The position numbers and the translations under genes were made by a program. Below are positions 11,034 to 26,000 of a DNA stretch of 64,000 bases, piece by piece (positions within the stretch are counted from its first letter, which is position 1; each line of letters starts with the position of its first letter). The notes below the pieces were generated by a model. The model did not search any database. It was not told the DNA's origin and was given only the letters and a program-made list of their open reading frames with translations. Source of the DNA: Glandiceps talaboti (Eukaryota; Hemichordata; Enteropneusta; Spengelidae); contig NC_135552.1 of NCBI RefSeq assembly GCF_964340395.1, forward strand, positions 10,919,194-10,983,193, written 5' to 3'.

Positions 11034-14000
11034 CTGCATTGACAAGGCAACCACACATACAAGGCAGATGGGGGAAAAAAAACAAGATAAAAAAAATCCA
11101 ATAAAGTAAAACATTAAAAGTACTATGTATGATAACAACAACTTAACACAGAGAGTGCATTACTAATTCTACATTAACTTGTTACTGTTAATATACAAAA
11201 AATTAGATATAACATGAATTGGAACCAGCTTCCACCATCCTGCCCCTACAAGCACTGATTAAACTAAACATGTTAAGAATGAATGCACCTTCAATGATTT
11301 TTGTTAAAAATTGATAAAAATTTGATGAATTGATGCTTGTGTCGACTTTTTAAAAAAGAAGTTCAAGTAAACAGTATGTTAATCATCTTGTTTTGCTTAG
11401 AAAGAGATGATTATTTAATTTCTGTCAAAATTTGATGAGATGAAGGCGGCCATTTTGAATGTAATGAAGGCGGCCATTTTGAATGATATAAATGGCAGCC
11501 ATTTTGAATGAAATGAAAGGTGAACATTTTGAATTGAAAGATCAACATAACTGAGGAGATTTAGTCTTGAATTTCAAACAGAATTGGCCCACGTTATATA
11601 TTATCTTCAGAGATAGTTGTGAAGCATTCTTGTTAAAAATAGATTAATTTTTAGTTTTTGATGTGCATCTTGTGGTAACAAATACTGGTAAGTTTTTTAT
11701 TTAGTTTTGAGGTGCTTTACAGGGTGATGATGTACATTTATGTTGGGGGTGTGTCAATGTGGTGTGCGGTAAATTGGCAGTTTTAGTTGGCCTGGTACTG
11801 GTAATCTGGTCAGCTCACCACCACTATGGAATAAGTAAGTAAAGCTGTGTTGATATGTATGTGGAGTTATTAAACTAAACTTAGTAAATAAACATTCACA
11901 CGAACATGGATGCTGCTAACAAAATTGAGATAAATCTTTGAAAATTACGAAACTTTTCTAGATAATAGCTTATAACTGTATTATTTTTAGATGAAGACAC
12001 AAACATCTTTACAACTTTGCATTATGTCATACTCAATTTTAGACTTGCTAAATTCAGAAGCAGTCATATTTCCATGAATATTTTTCCAAAATACCGTAAA
12101 TTCCACACCCAAATTACAGCTAACTATACGGGTTATGACAAATATACTGTTAGAAGCATCCATCTAACACTCTTTAAACATCGACAGACGACTTAAAAAC
12201 AAAAACAAAAAAATAAAACAAAAATCTACTTTATGAATTGCATGCTATATTGCTGTAACACAAAACGACTACATAGAATTAGTAGATTAGACTGGGGTCA
12301 AAGGTCAAAAATAACTTAAATAAATCATCAAGCCTTGTGTATGACTTCCAAGAAGTGCAGTAGAGTGGTCCCCTATAGAAAAGTCCAGGATCATTCCGAA
12401 GGTAGATTGTGGCAAAAGATTGGAAAGAGTTCTAAGTACAAGGAGTATGTCATAATTTTTTACTCGGCAACCAAAATCTTCACATCGGTGGGCTTCAGTT
12501 AATAGTACAAAGGCACAAAATAGCTGCAACAACTTCAAATATGTTTTTAAAAAGACTGCTGTACACAGTTAAGGAAGCACTGTGCTAAATCACCTCTTTG
12601 GCCATGTCATTTTTTCTTCAAAATTTGAAAAATAAAGTTTTGAAATACCATTGCTCAATGAGTGAATGCGATTTGAATACTGTGAATCTAAATGTGTCCA
12701 GTTGTTTAAAACGGCCATATGGATGAGGATTGGGCAGTTATTTTGGATTTTTGATTTATAAAATAATTTTATCATGGCATCCTACTTGAAAAAAAAACAA
12801 TGTGAAACAACATTGACAGGCTGAGTCTGTGTTTGTAATTCAATAAATTGTAAAAATCTAAAATAAAAAAAGTGTGAAAAGTCTGTTATTGTATGTACAA
12901 TAACAAACAACCTACACACTTATTATGCTTTTTCAATTTATTGAGTTACAAAAAAGGACTTGGAATATGTTGTTTCACATCAATTTTTCAAGTAGGAAGC
13001 CATGATAAAATTGTTTTGCATATTAAAAATCCAAAATAAATACCCAATCCTCATCCATATGGCAACTATATCCGATTTGGCATTGATAGTGTCTACATAA
13101 ATATCAAACTATGCTCTAGCTGTGAATGAATGAAGTATGTAGTGAAAATACTGATTTTGAATTGTGTTACCTGCCAAGGTACACAACTACATATTTTAAT
13201 CTTTGAAAAGATTTCAACTTAATAACAAACACTGAACACTGAACTTGTTCCTTTTACATGAATACTGAGAGACTTTGTGTGGTCATTTATGATAAATGAA
13301 ATACAGAAGAAACCAAAAGGTTTGTTTGTAAGAGACATTCCTTTGAGAAGCTATTGCAATGGTTTGAGTTGTACATAGGTTTGAACAAGTAGCAACACAT
13401 CACTTTGCTGCATAAAAGTCTCCATCTCTCTCTCTGCTCCATCGTGGTCATTGTGCTACAGGTTTTACTCAATGTCACAGAGCCCAGAACTACAGGTTTA
13501 CTCAACTTCCCTCGAAGTCTGATACCAGACTGTGTTTGAAGACAGGTGTGTGTTAAAGTAAAGAGTGTGTCCATGACCCATGCAAGCTATGTGTAACTAA
13601 ACGTACTATTAGCTGCAGAAAAAGAATGCATGCTATACAACTACACAAATTATTATTATTCCAGCATGCTGATAAGACAATCAAAATTGCACTGAGCAGT
13701 TCGCGTAAAAGTTTGCATTTTTGTGTGTGCCAGGCACATGAAAAAAGGTGAGAACAGTGACAAAACCTGTGAAAAGTTCCAAGGCCTTTTTTTAAGGACA
13801 CCAAAAGAAAGGTTCATAACAATGCTTGATTTCGGGCACTTCTGCTTTTCATGTTCTCTATTCGTTTGCTAAGACGAGACGTTTCCATTTCCATGTCGCT
13901 TACTCTCTCCTGTGCTATCCGCAACTGCAAGTGAAAATTGCAACTTTAGCTAAAGAAAACTTCAAAACATAAGAGTTCCAGCCATGTAAACTAATTTCTT

Positions 14001-17000
14001 GCAACTATACCTAGCATTGGAGGGGAGGGGTTCTGAATTATTAGAATGTGCATATATTACACTACTTTGTGTCATTCACTACAGGATCATACATTCACTT
14101 TGCTCTGTTATTTTTTTTTGTTTGGCTAATTTCTGAAATCAAATCTATACAGGCATTCATTGGACCCGCAGATTGCACGTTTCCAACAGAATGGACACGA
14201 TATACTCTTGTACTTGCTTACTCTCTATATGCTATAGTACTTAGGCTGCGGCATCAAATTGACTATATACATACTGTGGCAATGCAAAAATGTACCTTTT
14301 TTTGACTATAGCATTTTTTAAATATGGCTGCCATGAATTCAATCAATTCAAATGCAAATTTGTGCGCACACACATATGCTGCCAAGACTGCACTGAACAC
14401 CAAAATATTTGCTAAAAGATATAGACTGCAGGTTATACAGACTTTATCTGAAAACATACACAGTATTGTGGTTTCGATATGTGAAATGTTTTCATTACAA
14501 TCAGTAGATTTCGAGGACTCATTTCTTAGAAGGTGGAAATCAACATCTTGCTTTTCAGTAAAAAGACTACATATTTCATCTCTTTTACTCTGGAAATATG
14601 AAGTTGCCTTGCACCGAGATGTCCCTTGTCATATCACCTGCATTAATTTACATATATTAGTAACACATACATACATGTACACAAAGACTGGATGAAGTAA
14701 GTATACAGTGTTTTTATGCTAAGGATGGTATGTAGATAATTACAGCAGTCAAATTACAGTTACTATATTATATGTCTAAGAAACTCTTAAACCTTTTGAA
14801 AACCCTGACCAATTCTCAACTAAAATCAAGAAAAAAAAGTGAAGGTCACAACACAATTTTTTTTAACAGACGTCAAAATGATATCAAAATTCAGTCATTT
14901 TAGAATCCAATATGGCCGCCAAATCCAATATGGCCACCAAATACTATGTTATTAACGCTATTGGAAAATAACAGATTGTCATATTTCATGAAAACAAGAC
15001 AATAAACCCCAAAGAAATTCTTTCAAGAAATTCAAGAAATTCTTTTATGATTTCAAAAGGACCAGGAACAACTTTCATGACTGGCCAAATTTCTTATTTA
15101 ACTGGGTCACCAAACAAAACTATGGTTTAGAATGACATGGTATAAATTCTGTATAATTTGTTTGAATGTGTTCAAGTGGGCTTGCTAGTGGGGTAGTAGA
15201 AGTATGAGTATTGGATGCAATACTAAGTATGCAATTTATATGGGGAAACTACAAGGGCTCCTCCTAACCCTAGCAAAAACACTGACTACAAAATGCAGAA
15301 CACAACATTCACCACATAAAACAAAAACATATAATCTGCAAGAACACCTGTGGAAGGAAAGGAAACTGCTAGGGAAAAAGTGTAGTAAAAACAAACGTGG
15401 ATGGTGAGCAAATGATAACTATAGTATACAGTGCTGTTGACAAAAAAAAATACAAAGCAAATAATAACATATACAGCAGACTCTTGGCAAAAAACACTGG
15501 AAAGCAAACTGGGTTGGAAAGGGTAATATTAAAGCTGGGAACGGTAAACACAAAATATCTTAAAACTATCAAATTTGATGACATACCTCTCTTTGGAGTT
15601 TCCTTTTCTCTGATTTGAGCTCTCCTTCCATTTTCTCTGCATTCTCTGCCTGCATCTTATATCGTTTAACTTGACTTTCTAACCTGATAACCTACAAAAG
15701 GAATTGACGAGACCACTACTTTTATAGACAGGTAAGATTTACACGTCAAAATAAATTGTGTTGATACCCATCCACACTAGAATACACATTGCTATAGAAG
15801 TAGGGTGAGACAACACTGTCAAGATCATCCTAAAACAATGAAGAGATCTCCACTACTGTAAGGATGCACCCTTTGATAAAATCTGTATCATGATAAACTG
15901 GTGTGTGGTTTTGTATGTTTCACTCTGGATGCTAAACTTTTCGGATCTGTGTTCCCTTTAGGAAATGGGAAGTAACTCAATAATTTCTAGAACAAAATAA
16001 TTAATAGTAGATGTCAATTCTTTTACTTACATTGCCCTCTAGTGTTGTCTTGTCCTGTTCAGACTTCTGTAGTCTTGATTTACATTCATTCATTTGTTTA
16101 GTTGCTTCTCCTGCAGAAGACAAATCACACATTATTGTTTTATACTTCTACTACCCCACCAGCAAGCCCACTTGAACACATTCAAACAAATTATACAGAA
16201 TTTATACCATGTCATTCTAAACCATGACAACAGATGTCTACATAATTTGTTCTGCAATACTCATAATATGATAAATACATTATTGTTTCATACTTCTACT
16301 ACCCCCACCAGCAAGCCCACATGAACATATTCAAACAAATTATACGGAATTTATACCATGTCATTCTAAACCATGACATATGAGTCAAAAAATTCAAAAT
16401 CACCATTTCTGATTTTTCATTTTTATGCTTGCATAAGTATAATTTTTTGTTCATTCAGCCAGAAAACACTCGCGTCATAAGTTTGTTGACACTACTCATC
16501 TTCTATTCATAGTGACAAGGCCCCATACATCAATCATACTTTCCTGGGCTGAATGAAGGAACATTTTGGGGAATAATGTCTAAATGTCAAGAAGTGAGAA
16601 GATATATACTTACTTTGTAATTCAAGTAATTGTAAATCGGGGCCATTCATAGGTGATAATGGATTAGACCTTTTGTTGTCTGCTTGTTGATTTTTCTCTC
16701 TTTCTTCTTCTAGTTCCGCAGTTAATTTCTTAATCTGAAAGGTGGAAAAAACCAATGATTCTACAACCGACAAAGAGTGGTAGAGTGAAAAATTCAAATA
16801 AAACACATTAATCTCATATTGTAGGAAGTCTCAAAATGGATAGGTTTTTACCAAGGTTCAGGTTCACATTAACCAAGAAAATACAGAAAATGGTCAAAGT
16901 CACTACAATTCCAATTACACTGAGGATCTTCAAATTACTCGTGTAGTATACTCAAGATCGCTTTTTAGAAAGATTTAAGTTTGCAATCATTTATTACGAT

Positions 17001-20000
17001 ATATACAGTAAATTGGTTGATTTCATTATTTTTCCCATAACACTGACAATTTTTCAGAGTGCAGAAAACTCTCTTCATTTAACCAATGTTCTACTTCATA
17101 TATATTCTGAAATGTACAAGAAACCACACCAATTTCACTGGAGATTACGTAACATTAACAGTTCTTAAAGTACTGGTGTAGACACTTCCCTGTGTCGTCA
17201 TCAGTGTGCCTTCCTAATAACAGACTAAGTTTCTTGATGTTGGTCAAAATGATACAAACTGTGTTTCCAGGCAAGTCACCACATCGTGAGGGATTGGGGA
17301 AGACTAACGTTTGATGCCCCGGTCAGTTAAACTAGCTTAGAAGGGACATGCAGTCCTGATTGCCTCGTTGAAACATTGACAGCAGTTTTCCTGGGGGTAT
17401 CGCAACACATGCTGTAATGTTTCCATTACCACATTGTCAAACAAACACTTTAAGTCAATTATAGCATCGCCTACCTGTTCTAAAAATTCTTCTTTTTCAT
17501 CTGCAAATGCTTTTAGTCTAAAATCTAATGAGCCTTCACCGGCTTTTTCTAAGATTTGAGCTGCTTCTCGTGAAACCAGTGCAGCTGACTTGACAACAGG
17601 TTCATCGCTGTCAAACATTTCGTCGTCTTCTGAAGGTTCTCCACCAACTAACACTAGACCATATTCCTGCAATCGATGAAAGAATTGCCTATTAATACTT
17701 CTGTGCAGCTCTTAATGATCTACTAGTAAAGTAGTAGTGAGTGGTAGTTTATAAAATAAGTGTAATAATACTAATAATGTTAGTCTTCATGAATTGATTT
17801 ACCACACTATGCTCAAAGCACTTTACAATAATATGCTGGTATGAACGTACAATGGTACAACACCCTTTTATACTCCATAAGGACTACATAGATATACCCT
17901 CTGTAAGTACTTAAAGCATTCACATAGCAACATCTATCCTACCAGGTCCCAATTTATACTACAGCATGATTAACTTGGCCACACCGATGGTTCAAATTTT
18001 GCCCATGGCTTTAGGCTATTGAGAAACGAACAGCAGCCATGAGGCTTGAATCTTTAACCTGTATATTTCAAGCCTGTCGTGCTAACCATTCACCCATCCT
18101 GACTTCACAATCACAGTGTAACTCTACACAATCCATTGCCAAGCTTGACTTTACAACCAAAATCACTTGTGTTGAAAGTTGTCTCCTAAACCTTATGCCC
18201 AGTATCGATTCCAATGCAATTCAATGGAGAGTGTGTGCATTAAACCCGGGCAATAATTTTCCATATCATGCCCTGGCACACTTTGCCCAAATATAGCAAG
18301 TGATGCGCTCATTGACTTTCGTTCACTCAGAGATTTGGCTTTGTGAATTTTTTTAAAATATTTTAACATTTCTGCAAATAACATAATGTTTCCGTGCCAC
18401 TATATGGGGTAGATGAGAAAACCTTTACGCCTAGATATGGGTTTTGCTGACCTACTGATCAGTAGTATGGCTTACAGGTCCTCCTAATGTTGGGCCCTTC
18501 CACCACACAACCTCGGTCTGTAAAACCCATATCAAGACCATAAAGATTATTATCAATGAATCATTTGTCAATTACTTACCCTTTGGAAACATCTCAGTGA
18601 GAGTCTGGGCAGATATTCATTGACAGTCACATTTGTAAGGGCGTAATTGCTGTATTGTATTACTGAGTGATCAGTTAAATTTCATTCACAACATGACACC
18701 CGTCTGTTGCCATGACACCTATTTTTGTTGCCCTGACAACTTATCACTTTATGTAATCTGTCGATAGTGGCATTAGTATAAAACTCACCTCTATAAGTTC
18801 ATCTCTTTGTTTAACCATTTCTTTTAATATTGTTATGTCATATTGTTGTTTGGCATTTTCCCTCTTTTTTAATTCTAAATCCTGTCAAAAAAAAAGAAGA
18901 AATCATACAATATTGTATAATATCACTTAACACAGAACACAAGCATTGATAACACATTAAGTAAGTGTCACTAGTTCCTACACAGTGGTACCAAAAACAA
19001 CCTCCCTTCATATCATCAGTGTCCACTTCCAGTTGAAGAATCTGTGTGCACTGTGATACATACAACACAGTAATTAAAGTGTCCCTGACTCTTTGATATG
19101 TGCCTGTATCTCACGCCAAAAATTCAGAATATAATGTAGATTTGTCTTGCAGTGTATGTACTAGCTATCTATGTAGCTGTATTTCACATATCCCTCTTGG
19201 ATCATGTAAAGTCATCAGTGTTGACGACAAGCCTGCTCCTTTTCACCCTTTGAGTTATTATTTAGCTATTTAACTCCTCCACTTACTTGTTAATAGGTAG
19301 ATAAGTTTTCATTTCACTGTTTACTTTGTCTTGTGATGGACAGATTTACAAATTACATACTTTACTGGTAGAGGGCGCTGTTCTTTCATGAGGTGCAAAC
19401 TTGTATGTTTAACTTATCCTATGGTTTTTCCTATAGTACAGCTAGAGGGCACTGTTCCTTGGAAAGGTGCACGTTTGTATATCTAACTTGCTCCATGACA
19501 TTTTTTTTCATTACATTATTACTCAAAAACAGCATATCTCGAAAAGGTGAATGTATATTTCCCCTTTTTTTCCCCACCATTGCTGCTACATGACACTGCT
19601 ACTTACACAAGTACAATTGGTAGGTTTCACACTATGTCTGACCCTATATCACCACTAGGAGGCACTGTGGCTTTGAAATGCGCACTCTCCATGTCTGACT
19701 TACCCTATGTTTTTCCCTAGCTTCCCTTTGTAATTCTTGCATGAGTTCTTCTTGTTCTTCCAAAACATCTTTTAAAGTATCTACTTGGTAAATAAGTGCA
19801 GCTTTTTCATTGTCTAGTTGTGCATTTGTCATCATAGCCTTCTTATACTTCTCTTCAAGTTCATAGAAGGCATCCTGTGGGAAAAACGACAACAAAACAA
19901 TCAAAATCTATTCCGGGAATGATCTGTAGCATGCTACATGTATTTCATCATTGATATCTTACCTTGGTGAAACACTCAGAATGGAAACATGTCTAACATC

Positions 20001-23000
20001 CTTGTCACCTAGCGACATTTGTAAATCTCTAAGCCATTGGATTTAAATGTGTGTATGTATGTGTGCATGAGCATGTGTGTGTGTGCACGCAGTCGTGTGT
20101 GAGTGTATGTGTACATATGTGTGTGTCTGCGTGTGTGTGTATGTATGTACATGTATGTATGTATGTATGTATGTATGTATGTATGTATGTTTGTATGTAT
20201 GTATGTATGTATGTATGTATGTATGTATGTATGTATGTATGTATGTATGTATGTATGTATGTATGTATGTATGTATGTATGTTTGTGTGTGTGTGTATGT
20301 ATGTATGTATGTATGTATGTATGTATGTATGTATGTACGTACGTACGTACGTACGTATGTACGTACATACATATGCACGTATGACAAGTATTAAAATGTC
20401 TGGATGTATTTGTATTGATGATAAAAGAACATGTATAACACTCAATACCACACAACTTCATACAAACTTGACAACAACTGTTAGGATTTTTAACACCACA
20501 CAAATAAGTACTTTTTAATGCTCAGCGACTTCTATTTCTACAACAAGACATTCAAGTTAGTCAACCACACACAATGTATGAATAAGTGGGTCCCACAACA
20601 AACATGGTAACACAGATATCAGCTGTGGGTGAAAACATGCATATAACATTAGTATTGTTATTCTACATCAACTAACATGCTTGCTAGCGTCACATCTTGG
20701 CTGTTGCTTGGAACACTACATTTTCTACACACTGGAAAACAAGCATTTCCAAACACAGCTTGGATTCCAGGCTACATGTTCATGCCCTAGTACACAGCAG
20801 GTCGGAGGTCAAGGCCTATGGTTAAACAGTCACTAACACACAGAAACCAGTGTAGACAATACATAGCAGATTGCCAGCCTGTTGTCAAGGCCTGTGGTTA
20901 TCGTTACTAACACTCAGAAACCAGTGTGGACAATCAAGTTACCTGATCTACTTTCCGTCTTGACTAAAATTAAAAGTAAGCAGCAAAAGAAAGATAATGG
21001 AACAGAACAGAAGCAGCAGTTGTTATCTGTTGTTTCAGCCAGGCAATGCTGTACAACTTTGTAATGATTAAATAACATTCAAATAAAAGGATGCATCTCA
21101 CACAAAATGTAAGACGTAACTCCAATGCATTTTACATCGGTGTATACCTCAACCATGTAGAATTCAAATTCAAAACACTGCATCTGATTGTGTTTTAACA
21201 TGACAATCAAAATGATTGCCTTGTGACTAACATGCATTTTGGCATTAGTAGAACTGAACAGTACTCTTTAAACGGCAACATATACTTCCTATTTGAGAAT
21301 GAGAAAGAAACTCTGAAATGCCAAGAGGATCCTGTTCTGTCTTGCAACAGAGTGATGCAAGAACAGTAAAAACACAACTAGAAGGCTGTTGTTAGTGACT
21401 ATATGTGGTAGAGATAATATTGAAATATACATATTTAAGACATGAAAGTAGAAAGTACAAAGGTATATACACATGCATCATCATGTACGTGAGGTCCTTG
21501 GGTGCCTTAAGCGTTATTCCCATATATACCCTATTTCTACATCCAGGCGTGGGTTTTTCAGGAAGTGACGGAAGTTCTTCAGGAGGGCCAAATGTTCATG
21601 GGGAACAAAGGTGAGGCTGATTTCATCTTAGCTGCATTTCCTTATCCTTGGGGAACCCTGGAAAGTCATTTTCCAACAACTATGCATTGCAAAATCTGAC
21701 TTAAAAGAGGCCTGTTATAGACTGAAGCAAGGCATTATGGGAAACCGACATTGTTTGGAGCTTCATGTATACTTCTGAAGAGTGGGCACACAATGCAAAT
21801 GCATTGTTTACTTCCAACAATGTCTCACCACATATGTACAGCAGGCCTCTCTGTCTTCTTAACCAGATTCAGCCAATTACTATAATTCTATTTTAATGGG
21901 GTCGTGCCATGCAAGGTTGGTGAATATGACATTTCTGGGTCCCCTGAGCACAAAGAAATATATCTAAGATAAAATAAGCCTTGCCTTTTGTTCACCTTTA
22001 ATCTTTAAAAGTCTATAAAATTTGGATCTTGTTTCCTGTTTTGCTACATGAACAAGGGAGTTATAGCAAGTCTTTGGATAATACACCTAATGAATTTGCA
22101 TGTTACTTGGTTTCTCATTTTGAAATTTGGCGAAAAAACTGAACTTTGGTTTTCTAATTTAGATATTTTTCTAAGAATGAACTTTGGTTTGTGAATCTAA
22201 AAATTTGGCAAAAATACTGAACTTCTACACTTTATAATTTTGAAATTTGGCAAAAAAAAACTGAACTTCTGTTTTTTTAATTTAGAATGTTTTCTAAAAG
22301 ACTGAACTTTGGTTGACCTCTGTAATCCTTCAGACATTATTTGAGTATTATTCTTTTTTTGCTCTATATCACATTCAGAATATAATAATACAGAATGGAC
22401 AAGTATCAAACAAGACTAAAACTGAATAGAAACATCTATCCCTAGAGGGGATGTATGTACAAAAGAAATGACATGGCAGGAAAGTAAATCAATGAATCGA
22501 AATGGAGATATCATGAAATGTCTACGAATGCTGTTAGCAAACAAAAAGAACTGTATCCTATACGTTGAATAGCTGTAGATATATCAATCAAGAATTGAGA
22601 GAACACAGGTGGCTTGCAATGTTCACATTAAATCAGATATTGAATTTATGGTGAAAATAATGAAGTGTACCATGGCCTTTTAACTACTGGAGCATAATCA
22701 TAAAATTTGATCTTTGCAATTGAGTTCCCAACCCAACCCAACCCCACCCCATACCCACCACACCCCTACCCCCATCCCACCACTGGAATACATTATTCAG
22801 GTTTTTTTTTTTACATTTTACCCATACATTCATGAATGCATATGACACTTCCATGGCACTTTTGCATATTACTATTATTAGTACATTGTAATTTACAGTC
22901 ACCAGAACAGTCAACATAAACAGATAATCTAGAATATTTTTTTTTTAAAAATAGACATTATTTATATCGTTAATATGTCTTTCTAGTTGATATCAAAACG

Positions 23001-26000
23001 CCAGTTACTGTAACTTTCACTATTTTTGTTTACTTTCGCCATTGAAAAATACAACATATCTGTATGGAAACAGTAATATTCTTCTTGGTAATGAATTCAT
23101 TACCTCTTTGTTAATTGTTGGCTCTTGAGTGTATGTATACTGGTCAGGAAAATAACTGTTACTAAGGTTTTGAGGACCTACGTTCAATGTGTATGAGACT
23201 TATACAGTACGTAACATCCAGTGTCAAAAACTTAAGGCAATCAAAACACATGGTACTACAGTCTGTAACATGACAAATATATTTCTACTTATTACTTACC
23301 CTTATTGATTCATTAGTTTCGGGTATATTTAAATTTTCTTCACTTCCACGTCTGGACGAACTACTACTAAGACTGCTATGTGATGATGTCAGTAATGGTC
23401 TATTACCTACAGCCTGCTTAAAAAACAAACAAAGAACCATTAAACAAACAAACAAACAAACAAACAAACAAACAAATAAACAAACAAACTACTAATGAGA
23501 CTGCTATGTGGTGTCAGTAATGGCAGGGGTGAACAAATCATTTTGTGAACTGGTGGTCCCCGGACCAGTGCCTTAAAAAATACAGTGGTCCTGCTGAAAG
23601 AATTAGTGGTCCAAGGTCCCGCTAATGTGAAACATTAAATCTTACCTATGAATATGTATATTCAGACGACTTTTTAACATAGTTATTAACAGTAAGGTAC
23701 TGGTCCGATGGACCAGACAAGGTAAAATTTGTGTGGTCCACCCCAAAAAATCACTAGTCCCGGACCCAGGACCAGTGGATTTGTTCACCCCTGAATGGTC
23801 AAACACCCAAACAAATAAATAAATAATATTAATAATAATTAGATTGTACTATGACATCCATGAATTGACATTCACTACAAGTAAAAGTGACTGTGGTATG
23901 GTACAATAAAGTCTCATTAAGAACCTATTTTGATCACAGCCAGTTTACAAAATACATATTGTACATAATACATGCTAAACTATATTGAGGAGTAGAACAC
24001 CACTGTCACAACAGGGCTCGAAATTCGTTTTTTTTCTTGGTAGCCCAGGTGGGCTACCATCATTTAAATTTGGTAGCCCGAGAGCAGTGACTGGTAGCCC
24101 ATATGCATGCATTCCTAAATTAATGGTGTTTGTGTATATATGTAACTATATATGATGTATTGAATTCGATGATTGATTGAATAACTTCAGAGGTCACGTT
24201 AACACGTTATTTGTGTGTATTTCACGCCGTATTTGACATTGGGGACGCAATTTTTTGCATGCAAGACATGTAGTCGCAGTTCTTAGTTGTAACTATTATT
24301 TAAATCTCTTGGTGCAGTGAGACCTGTAAAATTTGAATATGATTCAACGTATGGAAAACGTATAAACAGTTTCATAAGCCCCATGGCCATTTCCTGATGT
24401 GGAGACTACGTCATGGGTAGTTTAGAAACTATGTGCTGTTATCATTATCTATCCACGTGATTGGTTACTTATTAACAGACGGGTTATACATGATGGCCAT
24501 TACGGCAAAGCCCCTTCCATTCATGGGCGAAGACAAACAGAGTCTAAGACCACATCGGCAGACGGTCCATGCTGAAAACTTCACTCAGATAAATTCAAAT
24601 CATCATGTCACCATTTCATTCTCACTAAAACTTCAACTTTCTTTTGAGCTTTGCTACTACTACTAGATCGAATGCATTACGTGAATTTACCATTCACCAC
24701 TGCATGCTCTCAGGGGTTGTGTGAGCGTGGTTTACACACGGAATGTTTTAGGCATTGTTCAAGAATAAACGAATCTGTAGGTGTATACCAAGTTAATAGT
24801 TCTCATCAGCAGCATAAAATCTTATCAAACACCATTACAACTGTGTCTCTGTCAAGTTGAAAGTTAAAACTGTCATTCATGTGATGGAATTTAGTTACTG
24901 CAATGCTGTACCGAGAGTGTACTGTACTCCGACTCCGGGCCGGAGGGCATATTTCCAGAGAGTGATTACCATGGAAAATTGAAAGTATAGAAAGATAACA
25001 TTAAATCGCTATACAGAATATTGTTGCATATAAATGTTTTGTTGTGATATTTTGGAAGTACAAGCTGTGTATACGATGTACGGAAGTACAAGCTGTGTAT
25101 ACGATGTACGGAAGAATGACGTGTACAGTGTACATGTATTTCGTGTACATTTGATATACATGTAGTGTGGATGCAAATTTGGAAAAGACGCACTGATTTT
25201 GACGCTAATTTTGGCGAGAACACGTCCCACAGGACTGCGACCTCGGAGGCCCCTGGCCCGGGAAGGTGTCGGAGTCAGGCTGTCACAGTTTCATTCAAAA
25301 CTTAGTAGCCCAATTGGGCTACCACTCACATAATTTGGTAGCCCAGAGACAAACTTTGGTAGTCTGTGGACGCGGGACTACCGCGAATTTCGAGCCCTGC
25401 ACAAGGTAGTTGCGAATGCACAAAGAAGGGTGGTTCACTACGCATGAAGAGGCTTGGTCACCAAGACAGCTTTTTTTCCCTTTTTTTTCGAGGTGGGGGG
25501 GGGGGGGGGGGGGGGGGGTTGTATCAAAAAATTACATCATAGTGCTGTTTCTATGTCATATCTTAGCACATGGTGACAACTAACTATACATGATTCAATA
25601 TGTTAAAGTAGTTGGGATAACATAAGAATCTCTTAGTATGAAATGAAAGTAACCACCAAGAACCACAGATTCTGTCCCTTTTAAAACAGTAGTATAACAA
25701 ACCTATACTAAATATCCACTACCAAGTAGTGCTGTAACTGCAAAGCAATAAATATAAACTACTTTAATAAACTCACTAGTCTCCAGGAAAAAGTGTTGTA
25801 ATTCACATTAGAAACAAAACTTTCAAGTACCTTTGAATTTTTCACTTTGTCATCACCAGAAAGGGCAAATTCTTCATCCATCTTTTTCTCGGCCTGAGGA
25901 GAAATCGTACAATTTAGAGCATGAAATAAACTCACAACCACTGCTTTGATAGAACTTCTTGCACTGTACTATATGTGCTGTACTGTATGTACGCTACTGC

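Noticed and set aside
20009-20518. Long open frames on both strands rich in YIHT, MYVC, VCMY
   Set aside because: Pure translations of the ATGT/ACGT microsatellite; no start context, family or splice sites.
21547-21610. Exon-like segment on the + strand (acceptor, [20 protein letters not shown], donor gtgagg)
   Set aside because: Good splice signals and open frame but orphan: no neighbouring exon or homology, and antisense to LRRFIP2.
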